A stretch of DNA of 5,887 nt from Paraprevotella sp. (GCA_017425765.1 JAFOXE010000124.1:1-5887); one strand, 5' to 3'. Positions 1 to 5,887 are shown, counted from the stretch's first letter. The notes: generated by a model not told the origin, from the sequence alone. Numbers and translations: made by a program.

Positions 1-173
1 ATGTTTACGTCTTCAGAAGGAAGCAAGCTGTCAATGGGTGTCCAAGTGCCGTCTGCATTTTCTTGTTCAATATAGGTCTTGTCGGTTTGTTCTCCGTTCT
101 CGTTAGTCCAGGTTAGGACGAGTTCTTTTTTGGTACGAGAAGAAGTGTAGGTTGCCACAAAATTCTTTGGAGC
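1..173 (-). other. Start of a fibronectin type III-like domain in the GH128 protein
   Basis: Residues 489-545 of the GH128 protein show the FN3 strand pattern: an opening proline (APKNFVATY), a strand ending in a conserved Trp (ELVLTWT), then a Tyr strand (KTYIEQE) and DGTWTPI. Such domains act as linkers or spacers in secreted Bacteroidetes glycosidases. The domain is cut by the window edge, so whether it is single or repeated, and whether a C-terminal sorting signal follows, cannot be seen. Confidence 0.55.
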
Positions 174-1637
174 TATGTGGTTCCATGTCATTACGTAAGC
201 ATATTTGGGATTGTAGGCAAAATCGGCTTTATAGTCCGAATATATTTTACCTGCTTCTGTCAAGAAATGTGGGTTCTGATGATAGTTTACCACATATCGT
301 TTCTCTTCAACAGCGTTATAGATAGCATATCGCTCTATGTAAGGAGCTTTGTTTAGAAGATCCAACACATCTTTCATCCACAAAGCGTTGCGTTGTTGGC
401 TGGTAGCCATGTTGTCCGACCAACTTTGCCATGAACCGTTGGCTAATGGGAAACCGCTTTCACCGGTCCAGTTTGCACCGTTGTTCCACTCGGTAACCCA
501 TATAGGTAGTCCGGTTTGATCGTGCAACCATTTCAAGTCGTTGATGAAGTTGTTGGGATTTTGACCTCCTTTGTACCAGTGAACGGCCACGTAGTCTACG
601 CGCAAGTTCTTAGCCTTACATTGTGCCACAAAGTTGGGTATCCAACTGTTGGGGTTACATGTGGCCGGAGTACCGATGCGCATACCTGACTCCAAGAACG
701 GTTTTTGTAGGGCAACAATCTCTTCAACCGACATGTTTACTTCACCGGCAGTAACACCTGTGTTGTCCGGCTCGTTCTGACCCAATAGGTGAGGTACGGT
801 TTCGTCGCGGCCGTTGATTTCGCCCCAACTTGGCCATGCCCATTTTTGTTCACCATTGTTTGCTACACCGGTCTCGTGGTGACGTTGGGGAACAAATTCA
901 CGGTCAACGCGTGCATTCTCGCCGGCACCCCATGTGTAGAACCATGTAGTGTTCAGAAGATCGTTGTCGGTGCCATCGCCTCCGGCATATCCTTTCTTGC
1001 TGGGCCATTGCCAACGGAAGATACGGAAGAACGACACTTTGCCACTGAGCTCTTTTTGCATCACGGGCACTTCAAGGTCGCCGTCATTGGCAATAAACAC
1101 TCGGCTGTATCCGCCACCATCTGTGGAGGTAGCCATGGTTACCATATATCCGCGTTTGAGCTTAAACGAACGGATAGCATTGTCAAATGTACCAAGGCCT
1201 TTGTAGTAGTTGTTCGGATTGAATGAGTTTCGACTTTCACCGCCAAAGTTCTCCTCGGTGTACACGGTAAGTGCATTGTATGCCTTGCCATGAGGGATTA
1301 CCATGGTGCCGTGGCGGTAAATCGAAGCCAGTACGTTGGCATTAAGATTCCATTTGTTGCCGTTGATGGTGATGTTGTCGGCGTAATCGCTGATAACTTT
1401 TGAGGGCTTAATGTTCTCAAAAATAATCACAGCATCGGGGTTTGTGATGTTGATGGTGCCGGTTACAGCATTGGCTGTAGCGGTGATGACCAAATCGGTA
1501 GCGGTAGACAACTCCATGTTTGAGGTTACATTGGCTACTTTCTGTACAGCGTTTTGTGCCATTAGGCTCAAAGACAGACAGAAAAACATAGAGGTGATGG
1601 CCACTCTGATACTACGGTTTCTTTTTGTCGCTTTCAT
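1..1637 (-). CDS. Secreted GH128-type (Asl1-like) endo-beta-1,3-glucanase, multidomain, C-terminus cut by window edge
   Basis: The reading frame is open from an ATG at 1637-1635 to the left edge: 545 residues with no stop. Residues 1-27 form a signal peptide (basic start, hydrophobic stretch, likely cut after SLMA). There is no good lipobox, so it is probably periplasmic or exported rather than a lipoprotein. Residues 28-200 are beta-rich and include a crystallin-like segment listed separately. The catalytic core spans about 201-485. It starts with VSFFRIFRWQWPSKKGYAG, followed by TWFYTWG, LLGQNEPDN (E289, likely acid/base), YVAVHWY (349-355) and IWVTEWN (E383, likely nucleophile). This order of motifs and the roughly 94-residue spacing of the two Glu match the GH128/Asl1-like glycosyl hydrolase core. 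Members of GH128 cleave beta-1,3-glucans such as laminarin or curdlan; that substrate is inferred from the family. From about 489 a fibronectin III-like domain begins (PKNFVATY, ELVLTWT, DGTWTPI) and is cut off. The gene follows the GH43 gene after 217 bp. The leader AATAGAAAAATATG lacks a Shine-Dalgarno sequence, as is usual in Bacteroidetes. Confidence 0.85.
   Translation of the reverse strand, partial: MKATKRNRSIRVAITSMFFCLSLSLMAQNAVQKVANVTSNMELSTATDLVITATANAVTGTINITNPDAVIIFENIKPSKVISDYADNITINGNKWNLNANVLASIYRHGTMVIPHGKAYNALTVYTEENFGGESRNSFNPNNYYKGLGTFDNAIRSFKLKRGYMVTMATSTDGGGYSRVFIANDGDLEVPVMQKELSGKVSFFRIFRWQWPSKKGYAGGDGTDNDLLNTTWFYTWGAGENARVDREFVPQRHHETGVANNGEQKWAWPSWGEINGRDETVPHLLGQNEPDNTGVTAGEVNMSVEEIVALQKPFLESGMRIGTPATCNPNSWIPNFVAQCKAKNLRVDYVAVHWYKGGQNPNNFINDLKWLHDQTGLPIWVTEWNNGANWTGESGFPLANGSWQSWSDNMATSQQRNALWMKDVLDLLNKAPYIERYAIYNAVEEKRYVVNYHQNPHFLTEAGKIYSDYKADFAYNPKYAYVMTWNHIAPKNFVATYTSSRTKKELVLTWTNENGEQTDKTYIEQENADGTWTPIDSLLPSEDVN
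1068..1280 (-). other. Possible beta/gamma-crystallin-like Greek-key segment within the GH128 protein (residues about 120-190)
   Basis: Residues 125-133 read VYTEENFGG, which resembles the aromatic-x-x-x-x-F-x-G turn opening a crystallin Greek key. It is followed by FDNAIRSFKL (151-160), close to the Ca-binding signature (N/D)(N/D)xx(S/T)S with Arg in place of Ser/Thr. Then comes GYMVTMAT (163-170), like the second-motif strand, and a GGGYSRVF turn. The order and spacing fit one crystallin-type repeat or a degenerate pair. The match is by eye only; it could instead be an unrelated beta-sandwich carbohydrate-binding region. If real, it would most likely help substrate binding or stability of the neighbouring catalytic core. 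Confidence 0.45.
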
Positions 1638-1724
1638 ATTTTTCTATTTATTATTTCTCTTGGAAGAGTAAGGGCTATTCGTCTTAATTATAGGTATTTA
1701 GCTATCCTTTTTGAAGATGTTTGC

Positions 1725-1752
1725 GTGTGTGCTCAAAACACACCGCGGTGTG
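1725..1752. repeat. GC-rich palindrome with an overlapping alternative hairpin in the GH43-GH128 gap
   Basis: Positions 1739-1752 form the perfect 14-bp palindrome CACACCGCGGTGTG. Its left half (CACAC, 1739-1743) can also pair with GTGTG at 1725-1729 across a 9-base spacer. On the minus-strand transcript the two pairings use the same bases and therefore exclude each other. The element sits in the leader of the GH128 gene, about 100 bp before its start. It could be a protein-binding site or part of a leader structure; no run of T follows on the transcript, so a simple terminator is unlikely. Confidence 0.4.
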
Positions 1753-1783
1753 GATGAATCGAGGCCTACATCTTGTGCAAAGA

Positions 1784-1818
1784 AGACGTACGTGTAGTGG
1801 GGCACTATATGTACGTCT
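1784..1818 (-). terminator. Strong hairpin downstream of the GH43 gene, candidate terminator
   Basis: AGACGTAC (1784-1791) pairs with GTACGTCT (1811-1818), and inside it TAGTG (1795-1799) pairs with CACTA (1803-1807) around a 3-base loop. The arms are separated by a 3x3 internal loop. On the minus strand the hairpin begins about 37 bases after the GH43 stop codon and is followed by a modest pyrimidine run (TCTTTG). The plus-strand tail (CTTTTTA) is a better T-run, so the structure may work in both directions. No plus-strand gene is present to need it. Confidence 0.55.
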
Positions 1819-1854
1819 CTTTTTATGCTTTGTTACTTATTGATTATTAGCTGA

Positions 1855-2856
1855 TTAGTTGTTTGGAAATGCCTTGAGAAGACGTTTCAATTCTTTCTTG
1901 GTAATTTGCATGACGGTGCCATGACGTGGAGTGAAGGCGCCTTCTGTTTTTGTGTCTTGCTTGAAGGTGAACTTTCTTAAGTCGGAGCTGGTGCAGAATT
2001 GATAGTGCCCGTCCATATAGCAGTCATACATCAGCACCCAACCGCCTTCAATAAGTGGAAATACACCACCGCCTTCAACGGCTTTGTGTGTGTCTTCGCA
2101 GTTCCCTTCTACAAGTTCCCACTTTTCGGGGGTGTGAAGGTTGTCTGCAATGAATTGACGGATGCCCTTTTTGGGGTGTCCGGATTCAGTCTTAAAGAAA
2201 ATGTGATATTTGCCTTCTTCGTCTTCCACGATGTCGGTGTCGATTGCTGCATCCTTGAAATCGAACAAAACTTTAGGCTCCCCCTCCAAATCACTGAAGT
2301 CCTCATTGGCATAAGCCCAATATACTTTGTCGTAGGGACAACTGCCGTCGTTGGTTAGGATGGAGAAGTAAACCATGTATTTCTTTGCGCTTCTGTCGTA
2401 AACTGTTTGAGGAGCCCAAACACGGAGTACGTTGGCGAACATGGTTCCGGCATATTTTGTGGGGAAGTTTACGGTGTGGTGCTCCCATTTTACCATGTCT
2501 TTGCTGCGCATCAATACCATTCCGCGGTTTGAAGACCAACCTTGGTGTGAGCGCATATCGGTAACAACCATGTAGAAATAGCCGTCCTCACCACGAAGAA
2601 TGTGCGGGTCGCGAACACCTTTTTTTAGGGAGATTGTGTCGGAGGATATAATGGGCTTACCGTTGTTGAGAGGAGTATAGTTGTAGCCATCATAGCTAAT
2701 GGCATAGCAAATCTGTTCGTGTTCTGGAGCGTTACCTGTGAAGTAGGTGAAAAGATAGGCCGCCTTCTTCTTGGCTTGAACTGTTACGGATGCAGACATT
2801 GTTAACGCACCCAATAAGACGAACAAAATAAGTTTGCTTGTAAAATTTGTCTTCAT
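1855..2856 (-). CDS. Secreted glycoside hydrolase family 43 (five-bladed beta-propeller glycosidase)
   Basis: This is a 333-residue single-domain enzyme. Residues 1-28 are a signal peptide (MKTNFTSKLILFVLLGAL, cut after TVQA), so it acts in the periplasm or outside the cell; there is no lipobox. The GH43 catalytic triad can be placed: base D83 in GVRDPHI, pKa-modulating D206 in AAIDTDIVEDEEGKYHIFF, and general acid E261 in AVEGGGVF. RHGT (H312 near the C-terminus) fits the histidine that often binds the central calcium in GH43. VWAPQTVYD and KYMVYFS are typical propeller-blade repeats. GH43 enzymes release arabinofuranose, xylose or sometimes galactose; the linkage and sugar cannot be told from sequence alone. 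The length fits a bare catalytic domain without a carbohydrate-binding module. A promoter-like box lies 32 bp upstream, and the GH128 gene follows 217 bp downstream, so the two may serve the same polysaccharide. Confidence 0.88.
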   Translation of the reverse strand: MKTNFTSKLILFVLLGALTMSASVTVQAKKKAAYLFTYFTGNAPEHEQICYAISYDGYNYTPLNNGKPIISSDTISLKKGVRDPHILRGEDGYFYMVVTDMRSHQGWSSNRGMVLMRSKDMVKWEHHTVNFPTKYAGTMFANVLRVWAPQTVYDRSAKKYMVYFSILTNDGSCPYDKVYWAYANEDFSDLEGEPKVLFDFKDAAIDTDIVEDEEGKYHIFFKTESGHPKKGIRQFIADNLHTPEKWELVEGNCEDTHKAVEGGGVFPLIEGGWVLMYDCYMDGHYQFCTSSDLRKFTFKQDTKTEGAFTPRHGTVMQITKKELKRLLKAFPNN

Positions 2857-2887
2857 GGTTTATTATATAATGTGGATTATTCTTTTC

Positions 2888-2895
2888 CAAAAGTA
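2888..2895 (-). promoter_or_regulatory. Bacteroidetes-type -7 promoter box for the GH43 gene
   Basis: The minus strand reads TACTTTTG here, a full match to the TAnnTTTG -7 consensus of the Bacteroidetes primary sigma factor. It ends 31 bases before the GH43 start codon, which would give a 5' leader of about 20-25 bases. No clear TTTG is present at the expected -33 position, so the promoter may be weak or activator-dependent. It separates the GH43 gene from the miaA operon. Confidence 0.6.
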
Positions 2896-2937
2896 GGGAA
2901 AATATACCTTTGAGATGCGCTTTTGAATTATAAATTA

Positions 2938-2963
2938 AGGATATTTAACAAGGTGTATATCCT
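2938..2963. repeat. Inverted repeat AGGATAT-N12-ATATCCT between miaA and the GH43 gene
   Basis: Seven-base arms (2938-2944 and 2957-2963) surround a 12-base spacer, starting about 44 bases after the miaA stop codon and about 43 bases upstream of the -7 box. On the minus strand it is followed by the AT-rich stretch TAATTTATAA. It could be a weak terminator for the upstream operon or an operator for the GH43 promoter. The arms are AT-rich, so chance is also possible. Confidence 0.3.
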
Positions 2964-3006
2964 AGCATGTAGAGCATCATAATGAAGACAGAATAATGAA
3001 GTATAT

Positions 3007-3915
3007 CTATAATCCTAATTTTTCTACGATGAAATCGCTGATTTTTACTCCTTCGTCAGGGTGAAACCATGTGATTTCTTCGTCACGACGAAACCATGTC
3101 ATTTGTTTGCGCGAGTAGATGCGACTGTTCTGTTTTATCTTCTCCATAGCAAACTCTAGCGTCCAATCCCCGTCAAGATAACGGAACATTTCTTTGTAGC
3201 CTACGGTGTTAAGGGAGTTGTAATGTCGGAGCGGATAGACACTTTTTGCTTCGTCAATAAGACCTTCTTGCACCATGTCTTCCACACGTTGATTGATGCG
3301 GCTATAGAGTTCTTCACGATCTCGTGTTAATCCGATTTTGATGATATTAAAAGGGCGTTTACGATAACTTTGTGTGCGAAACGAGGTGTAGGTGCGTCCG
3401 GTCATATAGCATATCTCAAGTGCATGAATAACTCGCTTGGGGTTTTTAATATCAACTTTAGCGTAGTATTCCGGATCTAGCAATTTAAGCTCTTGAGTCA
3501 ATGATTCTAAACCTTCGTTTTTATATTTATCAAGAAGTAATTGTCGCGTTTCATTATCTATGGTAGGAATGTCGTCTATGCCGCGGCATACAGCATCGAT
3601 ATACATCATGCTTCCTCCGGAGAGTACAATGTGATCGTGCTTGGGAAACAATTCTTCCTCAAGTAAGTGAAGAACGTCGCTTTCGTATTGTGCGGCGCTA
3701 TAATAATCGGATAGTGACAAATGTCCTACAAAATAATGCTTGACGCGTGCTAATTGTTCAGGTGTAGGGGCAGCTGTACCAATAGGGATCCCGGCATAAA
3801 TTTGTCGAGAATCGGCATTGATTATTGGCGAGTTAAACTGTTCTGCAATTCTTAGGCTTAATTCAGTTTTTCCTACACCTGTAGGACCGAGAAGTACAAT
3901 AAGATTTTTATTCAT
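3007..3915 (-). CDS. miaA: tRNA dimethylallyltransferase
   Basis: This cytoplasmic enzyme transfers a dimethylallyl group to N6 of A37 in tRNAs that read codons starting with U, the first step toward ms2i6A. The 302-residue length fits the family. Residues 10-17 are the P-loop [16 protein letters not shown] follows, with D35 matching the family's catalytic Asp, and then [10 protein letters not shown] and [18 protein letters not shown] (99-109) replaces the GGTGLY wording of proteobacterial MiaA, a variant I associate with Bacteroidales. [11 protein letters not shown] (158-168), NTVGYKEM (236-243) and [11 protein letters not shown] (268-278) complete the conserved set. Bacteroidales often carry two miaA copies; only one is visible here. 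Its ATG shares one base with the stop of the upstream gene (TGATG), which suggests translational coupling. It appears to be the last gene of the lpx-side operon, ending 150 bp before the GH43 start. Confidence 0.97.
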   Translation of the reverse strand: MNKNLIVLLGPTGVGKTELSLRIAEQFNSPIINADSRQIYAGIPIGTAAPTPEQLARVKHYFVGHLSLSDYYSAAQYESDVLHLLEEELFPKHDHIVLSGGSMMYIDAVCRGIDDIPTIDNETRQLLLDKYKNEGLESLTQELKLLDPEYYAKVDIKNPKRVIHALEICYMTGRTYTSFRTQSYRKRPFNIIKIGLTRDREELYSRINQRVEDMVQEGLIDEAKSVYPLRHYNSLNTVGYKEMFRYLDGDWTLEFAMEKIKQNSRIYSRKQMTWFRRDEEITWFHPDEGVKISDFIVEKLGL

Positions 3916-3917
3916 CA
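3913..3917 (-). promoter_or_regulatory. Stop-start overlap TGATG coupling the acidic protein gene to miaA
   Basis: On the minus strand the TGA stop (3917-3915) of the acidic protein gene shares its last A with the ATG (3915-3913) of miaA. With no room for a separate leader, a terminating ribosome probably restarts on miaA. This fixes the miaA start. Confidence 0.8.
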
Positions 3918-4514
3918 GGAAATGCTGTTTCCTTCTTCTATTTCAAAACCTTCCGGATCGAATTCTTCAGAGTCGAAATCCTCACTACCGTAGAATTCGT
4001 CTTCAGCATCCTCGTCGTCCTCAGACGTAATGCCGGAAATGGTTATGTTGCTTTTGTTAAGGCCAATGTCCTTTAACAAATTAGCGTCAATATCCTCTTC
4101 TTCAAGCATGATTTGCATGGGAGGAAGTCCGTGCTTTCTACTACAACAAGGCTCATCAATGCTTTCGCCAAAGGATATTTCAGTAAGTTCTAAAAGGAAG
4201 TCACGATCGTCTTCCGCATCAAAACGATACATAAAGCGTTGACGTTCGTCTTCAAGGAACTCAGAGAGAGGTGTGTCTTGCATCAAGTATATATCCTCGT
4301 CGCTATAGCCATTACCGTTGTCTTCGAGGGTAATCTCAGTTTCTTTATCCCAAACTTCGTTGCAGATAAAGAAACTGAAGTTACCTTCGTCAACATAACG
4401 ACATGTCTTCAGAATAAGCTTATGTAAATCGAAGAACGTAGCATCAGAATCCAATTTGAATTCTAGTATAAAGTCTTCTATCTCTTCTGATATTAGCGTA
4501 ATTCGATAAAGCAT
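3915..4514 (-). CDS. Acidic protein resembling the plasmid pRiA4b ORF-3 (IS1096 TnpR-like) family, function unknown
   Basis: The product is 199 residues with no signal peptide or membrane segment, so it is probably cytoplasmic. The N-terminal part (about 1-115) begins LYRITLI and continues with [31 protein letters not shown] and [19 protein letters not shown]. The last resembles the F-x-Y-x-(F/Y)-D-x-x-D strand typical of the PRiA4_ORF3-like fold. [14 protein letters not shown] (121-134) corresponds to the Cys/Pro-rich end of that domain. Residues 137-197 form a strongly acidic tail dominated by Asp and Glu. The TnpR label in family names is historical; no resolvase or transposase motif is present. 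It sits 20 bp after lpxA and overlaps miaA, so it is co-transcribed with lipid A and tRNA modification genes, but this does not reveal its role. The family assignment rests on by-eye motif resemblance. Confidence 0.72.
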   Translation of the reverse strand: MLYRITLISEEIEDFILEFKLDSDATFFDLHKLILKTCRYVDEGNFSFFICNEVWDKETEITLEDNGNGYSDEDIYLMQDTPLSEFLEDERQRFMYRFDAEDDRDFLLELTEISFGESIDEPCCSRKHGLPPMQIMLEEEDIDANLLKDIGLNKSNITISGITSEDDEDAEDEFYGSEDFDSEEFDPEGFEIEEGNSIS

Positions 4515-4534
4515 TTCTGTATGTAATTTAGAGA

Positions 4535-5308
4535 TTAGTGTACAAAACCACGTTTAGAGTTCTCAACGAAACTGATTATATATTCAATTTCCGAACTCAT
4601 GGGGACTTCTTCTTTTATCTTTTCCAAAGCTTCGTTTAATTTCAAACCGCTCTGGTAGATGATGCGATATGTGTTGTGTATGTTGTCTATGAGTTCGTTA
4701 CTAAAGCCACGTCTGCGCAAACCAACAATATTTAATCCGCAATAGGAAGCCGGTTCGCGAGCACAAATTGTGAATGGAGGTACGTTCATGCTGAAACGAG
4801 TTCCACCACCAACCATTGTGTAGCTTCCTACTCGGCAGAATTGATGCATCAATACACCGGCACTTAGGATTGCATTATCATCAATGATGGTCTCGCCGGC
4901 AAGCTTGGTGCTATTGCCAATAATACATCCATTACCCACGATGGCATCATGGGCAATGTGGCATCCTTCCATAAGTAGGTTGTTGTTGCCCACACGAGTT
5001 TCCATCTTGGCTGCTGTTCCACGGTTTACGGTAACATTCTCACGGATGGTGTTATTGTCGCCAATTATTGCAGTTGTTTCTTCACCCACGAATTTCAAGT
5101 CTTGAGGAATAGCACTGATAACTGCACCAGGGAAGAATGTATTATTGTTGCCAATACGAGCACCGTATAATATGGTTACGCTGTTCATTAAAACGTTGTT
5201 ATCTCCAATCACGACATTCTTGTCAATGTAACAGAATGGGCCAATTTCGCAATTCTCACCAATTTTTGCTTCTGGATCAATGTATGCTAAAGGACTAATC
5301 TTGCTCAT
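4535..5308 (-). CDS. lpxA: Acyl-[acyl-carrier-protein]--UDP-N-acetylglucosamine O-acyltransferase
   Basis: LpxA transfers a 3-hydroxyacyl chain from ACP to the 3-OH of UDP-GlcNAc, the first step of lipid A synthesis, in the cytoplasm as a homotrimer. The protein is 257 residues, a normal length. Residues 1-180 are hexapeptide repeats of a left-handed beta-helix (for example AKIGENCEIGPFCYI and VGNGCIIGNSTKLAGE). HIAHD (117-121) holds the catalytic His, H120, aligning with E. coli H125. HQFCRVGS and MVGGG follow. G168 aligns with E. coli G173, the acyl-chain ruler, which is compatible with a long (C14 or more) chain. The C-terminal helical part has the family hallmark GLRRRGFS (196-203) and IYQSGLKL. 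It starts 8 bp after the fabZ stop, so it is clearly in the same operon, matching the usual Bacteroidetes order lpxC-fabZ then lpxA. Confidence 0.98.
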   Translation of the reverse strand: MSKISPLAYIDPEAKIGENCEIGPFCYIDKNVVIGDNNVLMNSVTILYGARIGNNNTFFPGAVISAIPQDLKFVGEETTAIIGDNNTIRENVTVNRGTAAKMETRVGNNNLLMEGCHIAHDAIVGNGCIIGNSTKLAGETIIDDNAILSAGVLMHQFCRVGSYTMVGGGTRFSMNVPPFTICAREPASYCGLNIVGLRRRGFSNELIDNIHNTYRIIYQSGLKLNEALEKIKEEVPMSSEIEYIISFVENSKRGFVH

Positions 5309-5316
5309 ATCGTTTT

Positions 5317-5608
5317 TTACTTGTTTTTAATGATTTGTGCAGTAAATGTTGCTTCCGAAACCACGTTTTCACCTACGAATGCATAACCTCTCATGCTTGC
5401 GATACCGTGGCGAAGGGGTGTAATCATTTCCACCTTGAAGATAAGAGTATTTCCGGGAACTACTTTCTTACGGAATTTTACATTGTCAATCTTAAGGAAA
5501 TATGTGCTCCAACGTGAGGGTTCCTCTACAGAATTAAGTACAAGTAAACCTCCGGCTTGTGCCATGGCTTCTATTTGTAGAACACCAGGCATTACTGGCT
5601 CTTCAGGG
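5317..5608 (-). CDS. fabZ: 3-hydroxyacyl-ACP dehydratase FabZ, C-terminal part (normally fused to LpxC), 5' end replaced
   Basis: About 96 residues remain, from PEEPVMPGVLQIEAMAQAGG to the TAA stop. VMPGVLQIEAMAQ carries the catalytic Glu of the FabZ hotdog fold. The following strands (YFLKIDNVKFRKKVVPGN, LIFKVEM, GYAFVGENVVSEATF) are typical of FabZ. FabZ dehydrates 3-hydroxyacyl-ACP and shares the substrate pool used by LpxA. In Bacteroidetes this domain is usually the second half of an LpxC-FabZ protein. Here both LpxC and the first part of FabZ, including the GHF catalytic His motif that should sit just before PEEP, are missing because the sequence switches to an unrelated gene at about 5609. 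As it stands the product would lack half of its active site. The gene reads into lpxA after 8 bp. Confidence 0.93.
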
Positions 5609-5615
5609 TAGACGG
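5600..5615. other. Chimeric junction between FabZ and GrdB-like sequence
   Basis: On the minus strand GrdB-like sequence (GGYDPVY) passes in frame to FabZ sequence (PEEPVMPG) at TAC|CCT, about 5608/5609. Native FabZ would read GHFPEEP here, and GrdB would continue past DPVY into its own sequence. Perhaps a few shared bases (CCC or TNCCC) helped the join. The two sides differ in GC content by about 14 points. The frame is kept by chance, which produces a misleading 187-residue ORF. Confidence 0.8.
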
Positions 5616-5887
5616 GGTCGTAACCGCCGTGAGCGGTTTCGTGAGACTCACTGGTCAGCACATCAAACTCGGCAATGTTGTACTCGCCGTAGTGAGATGC
5701 AGAAGAAGACTCGATGTGGTCGGGGTTGCCCTTGGGAACAATACCGCCGGAGGTGCACAGGGCGATGGTTGCCTTGCTCAGATCCTTGATGGCGGGGTTG
5801 GGAGCAACACGGTCAAAAGAGGGCATGGGATACTCAGTGGTGAAGGGCATATCAGCCAGCTTCTTGATCATCATATCCACAGCACGC
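5609..5887 (-). CDS. grdB: Internal fragment of glycine/sarcosine/betaine reductase component B (GrdB-like), foreign to the rest of the contig
   Basis: About 92 residues in the same frame as the FabZ part, beginning at the right edge with RAVDMMIKKLADMPF. The frame is open to the edge, so the GTG at 5880 is an internal Val codon, not a start. Strings such as YPMPSFDRVAPNP, TSGGIVPKGNPDHIESSSAS, HYGEYN and ETAHGGYDPVY are hallmarks of the middle of GrdB-type proteins. These form the substrate-specific component of glycine, sarcosine or betaine reductase in amino acid-fermenting Clostridia and relatives. The downstream selenocysteine region of GrdB is absent. GC content by hand count is about 56% here against about 42% in the adjoining FabZ part, and codons ending in G or C are more frequent. 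The fragment has neither its own start nor end and is most simply explained as a chimeric join from another organism. Confidence 0.82.

Noticed and set aside
789..1226. A 145-codon open frame on the plus strand
   Set aside because: It lies entirely opposite the GH128 gene, whose minus-strand translation has clear family motifs. The plus-strand product has no recognisable domain and is a shadow frame.
1655..1700. TTACTCTTCC upstream of the GH128 gene as a -7 promoter box
   Set aside because: It differs from TAnnTTTG at two of the six fixed positions and no -33 TTTG lies at the right distance, so it is not supported as a promoter.
1999..2358. A 119-codon plus-strand open frame opposite the GH43 gene
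   Set aside because: The minus-strand GH43 frame carries the catalytic residues, and the plus-strand product shows no family features.
3915..4514. The acidic protein as a transposase/resolvase or mobile element remnant
   Set aside because: Only the family's historical name suggests this. No catalytic recombinase motif, terminal inverted repeats or target duplications are visible, and the gene is tightly packed in an operon.
4535..5308. The repetitive GNN/IGDNN-coding sequence in lpxA as a DNA repeat
   Set aside because: The periodicity is the protein hexapeptide repeat of the left-handed beta-helix, not a nucleotide repeat array.
5317..5880. A 187-residue protein starting at the GTG at 5880 taken as a complete FabZ or a new fusion enzyme
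   Set aside because: The frame stays open to the window edge through R-A-V, which matches GrdB. The first 91 residues are unrelated to FabZ, and the FabZ catalytic His is missing.

Overview
The window looks like a Bacteroidales contig (Bacteroides/Prevotella type, probably from a gut metagenome), with a foreign piece joined at its right end. Four things point to Bacteroidales: lipid A genes next to a fabZ of the type fused to lpxC in this phylum; a MiaA with the GTAAPT and GGSMMY wording usual in the group; A/T-rich leaders without Shine-Dalgarno sequences; and a TACTTTTG box that fits the Bacteroidetes -7 consensus TAnnTTTG. Every real gene is on the minus strand, so transcription runs from right to left. 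The assignments come from motif recognition by eye; no database search was possible.

Right part, in transcription order. From 5608 down to 3007 lies a tight housekeeping run: the C-terminal part of FabZ (in Bacteroidetes normally the second half of an LpxC-FabZ fusion), then lpxA 8 bp later, then a 199-residue acidic protein resembling the pRiA4b ORF-3 family 20 bp later, then miaA, whose start overlaps the preceding stop (TGATG). FabZ and LpxA belong to 3-hydroxyacyl supply and the first step of lipid A synthesis. MiaA modifies A37 of tRNAs. The acidic protein has no assigned role.

Left part. A 150-bp gap with a promoter-like box leads into a secreted single-domain GH43 glycosidase. A 217-bp gap with hairpins follows, then a secreted multidomain GH128-type (Asl1-like) beta-1,3-glucanase that runs off the left edge. 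The GH128 protein has an N-terminal region containing a possible beta/gamma-crystallin-like Greek-key segment, then the catalytic core, then the start of a fibronectin III-like domain. The pair suggests a small polysaccharide-degradation locus, but no SusC/SusD or regulator is visible.

Right edge. From about 5609 to 5887 the sequence stops being FabZ/LpxC and becomes, in the same reading frame, an internal piece of a Clostridia-type glycine/sarcosine/betaine reductase component B protein (GrdB). GC content rises from about 42% to about 56% at the join, and the join removes the catalytic His motif of FabZ. The simplest reading is an assembly or library chimera. The apparent 187-residue ORF across it should not be taken as a natural fusion protein. 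I found no convincing new biological system; the most informative points are this false fusion, the possible crystallin-like module in the GH128 enzyme and the conserved-looking acidic gene coupled to miaA.
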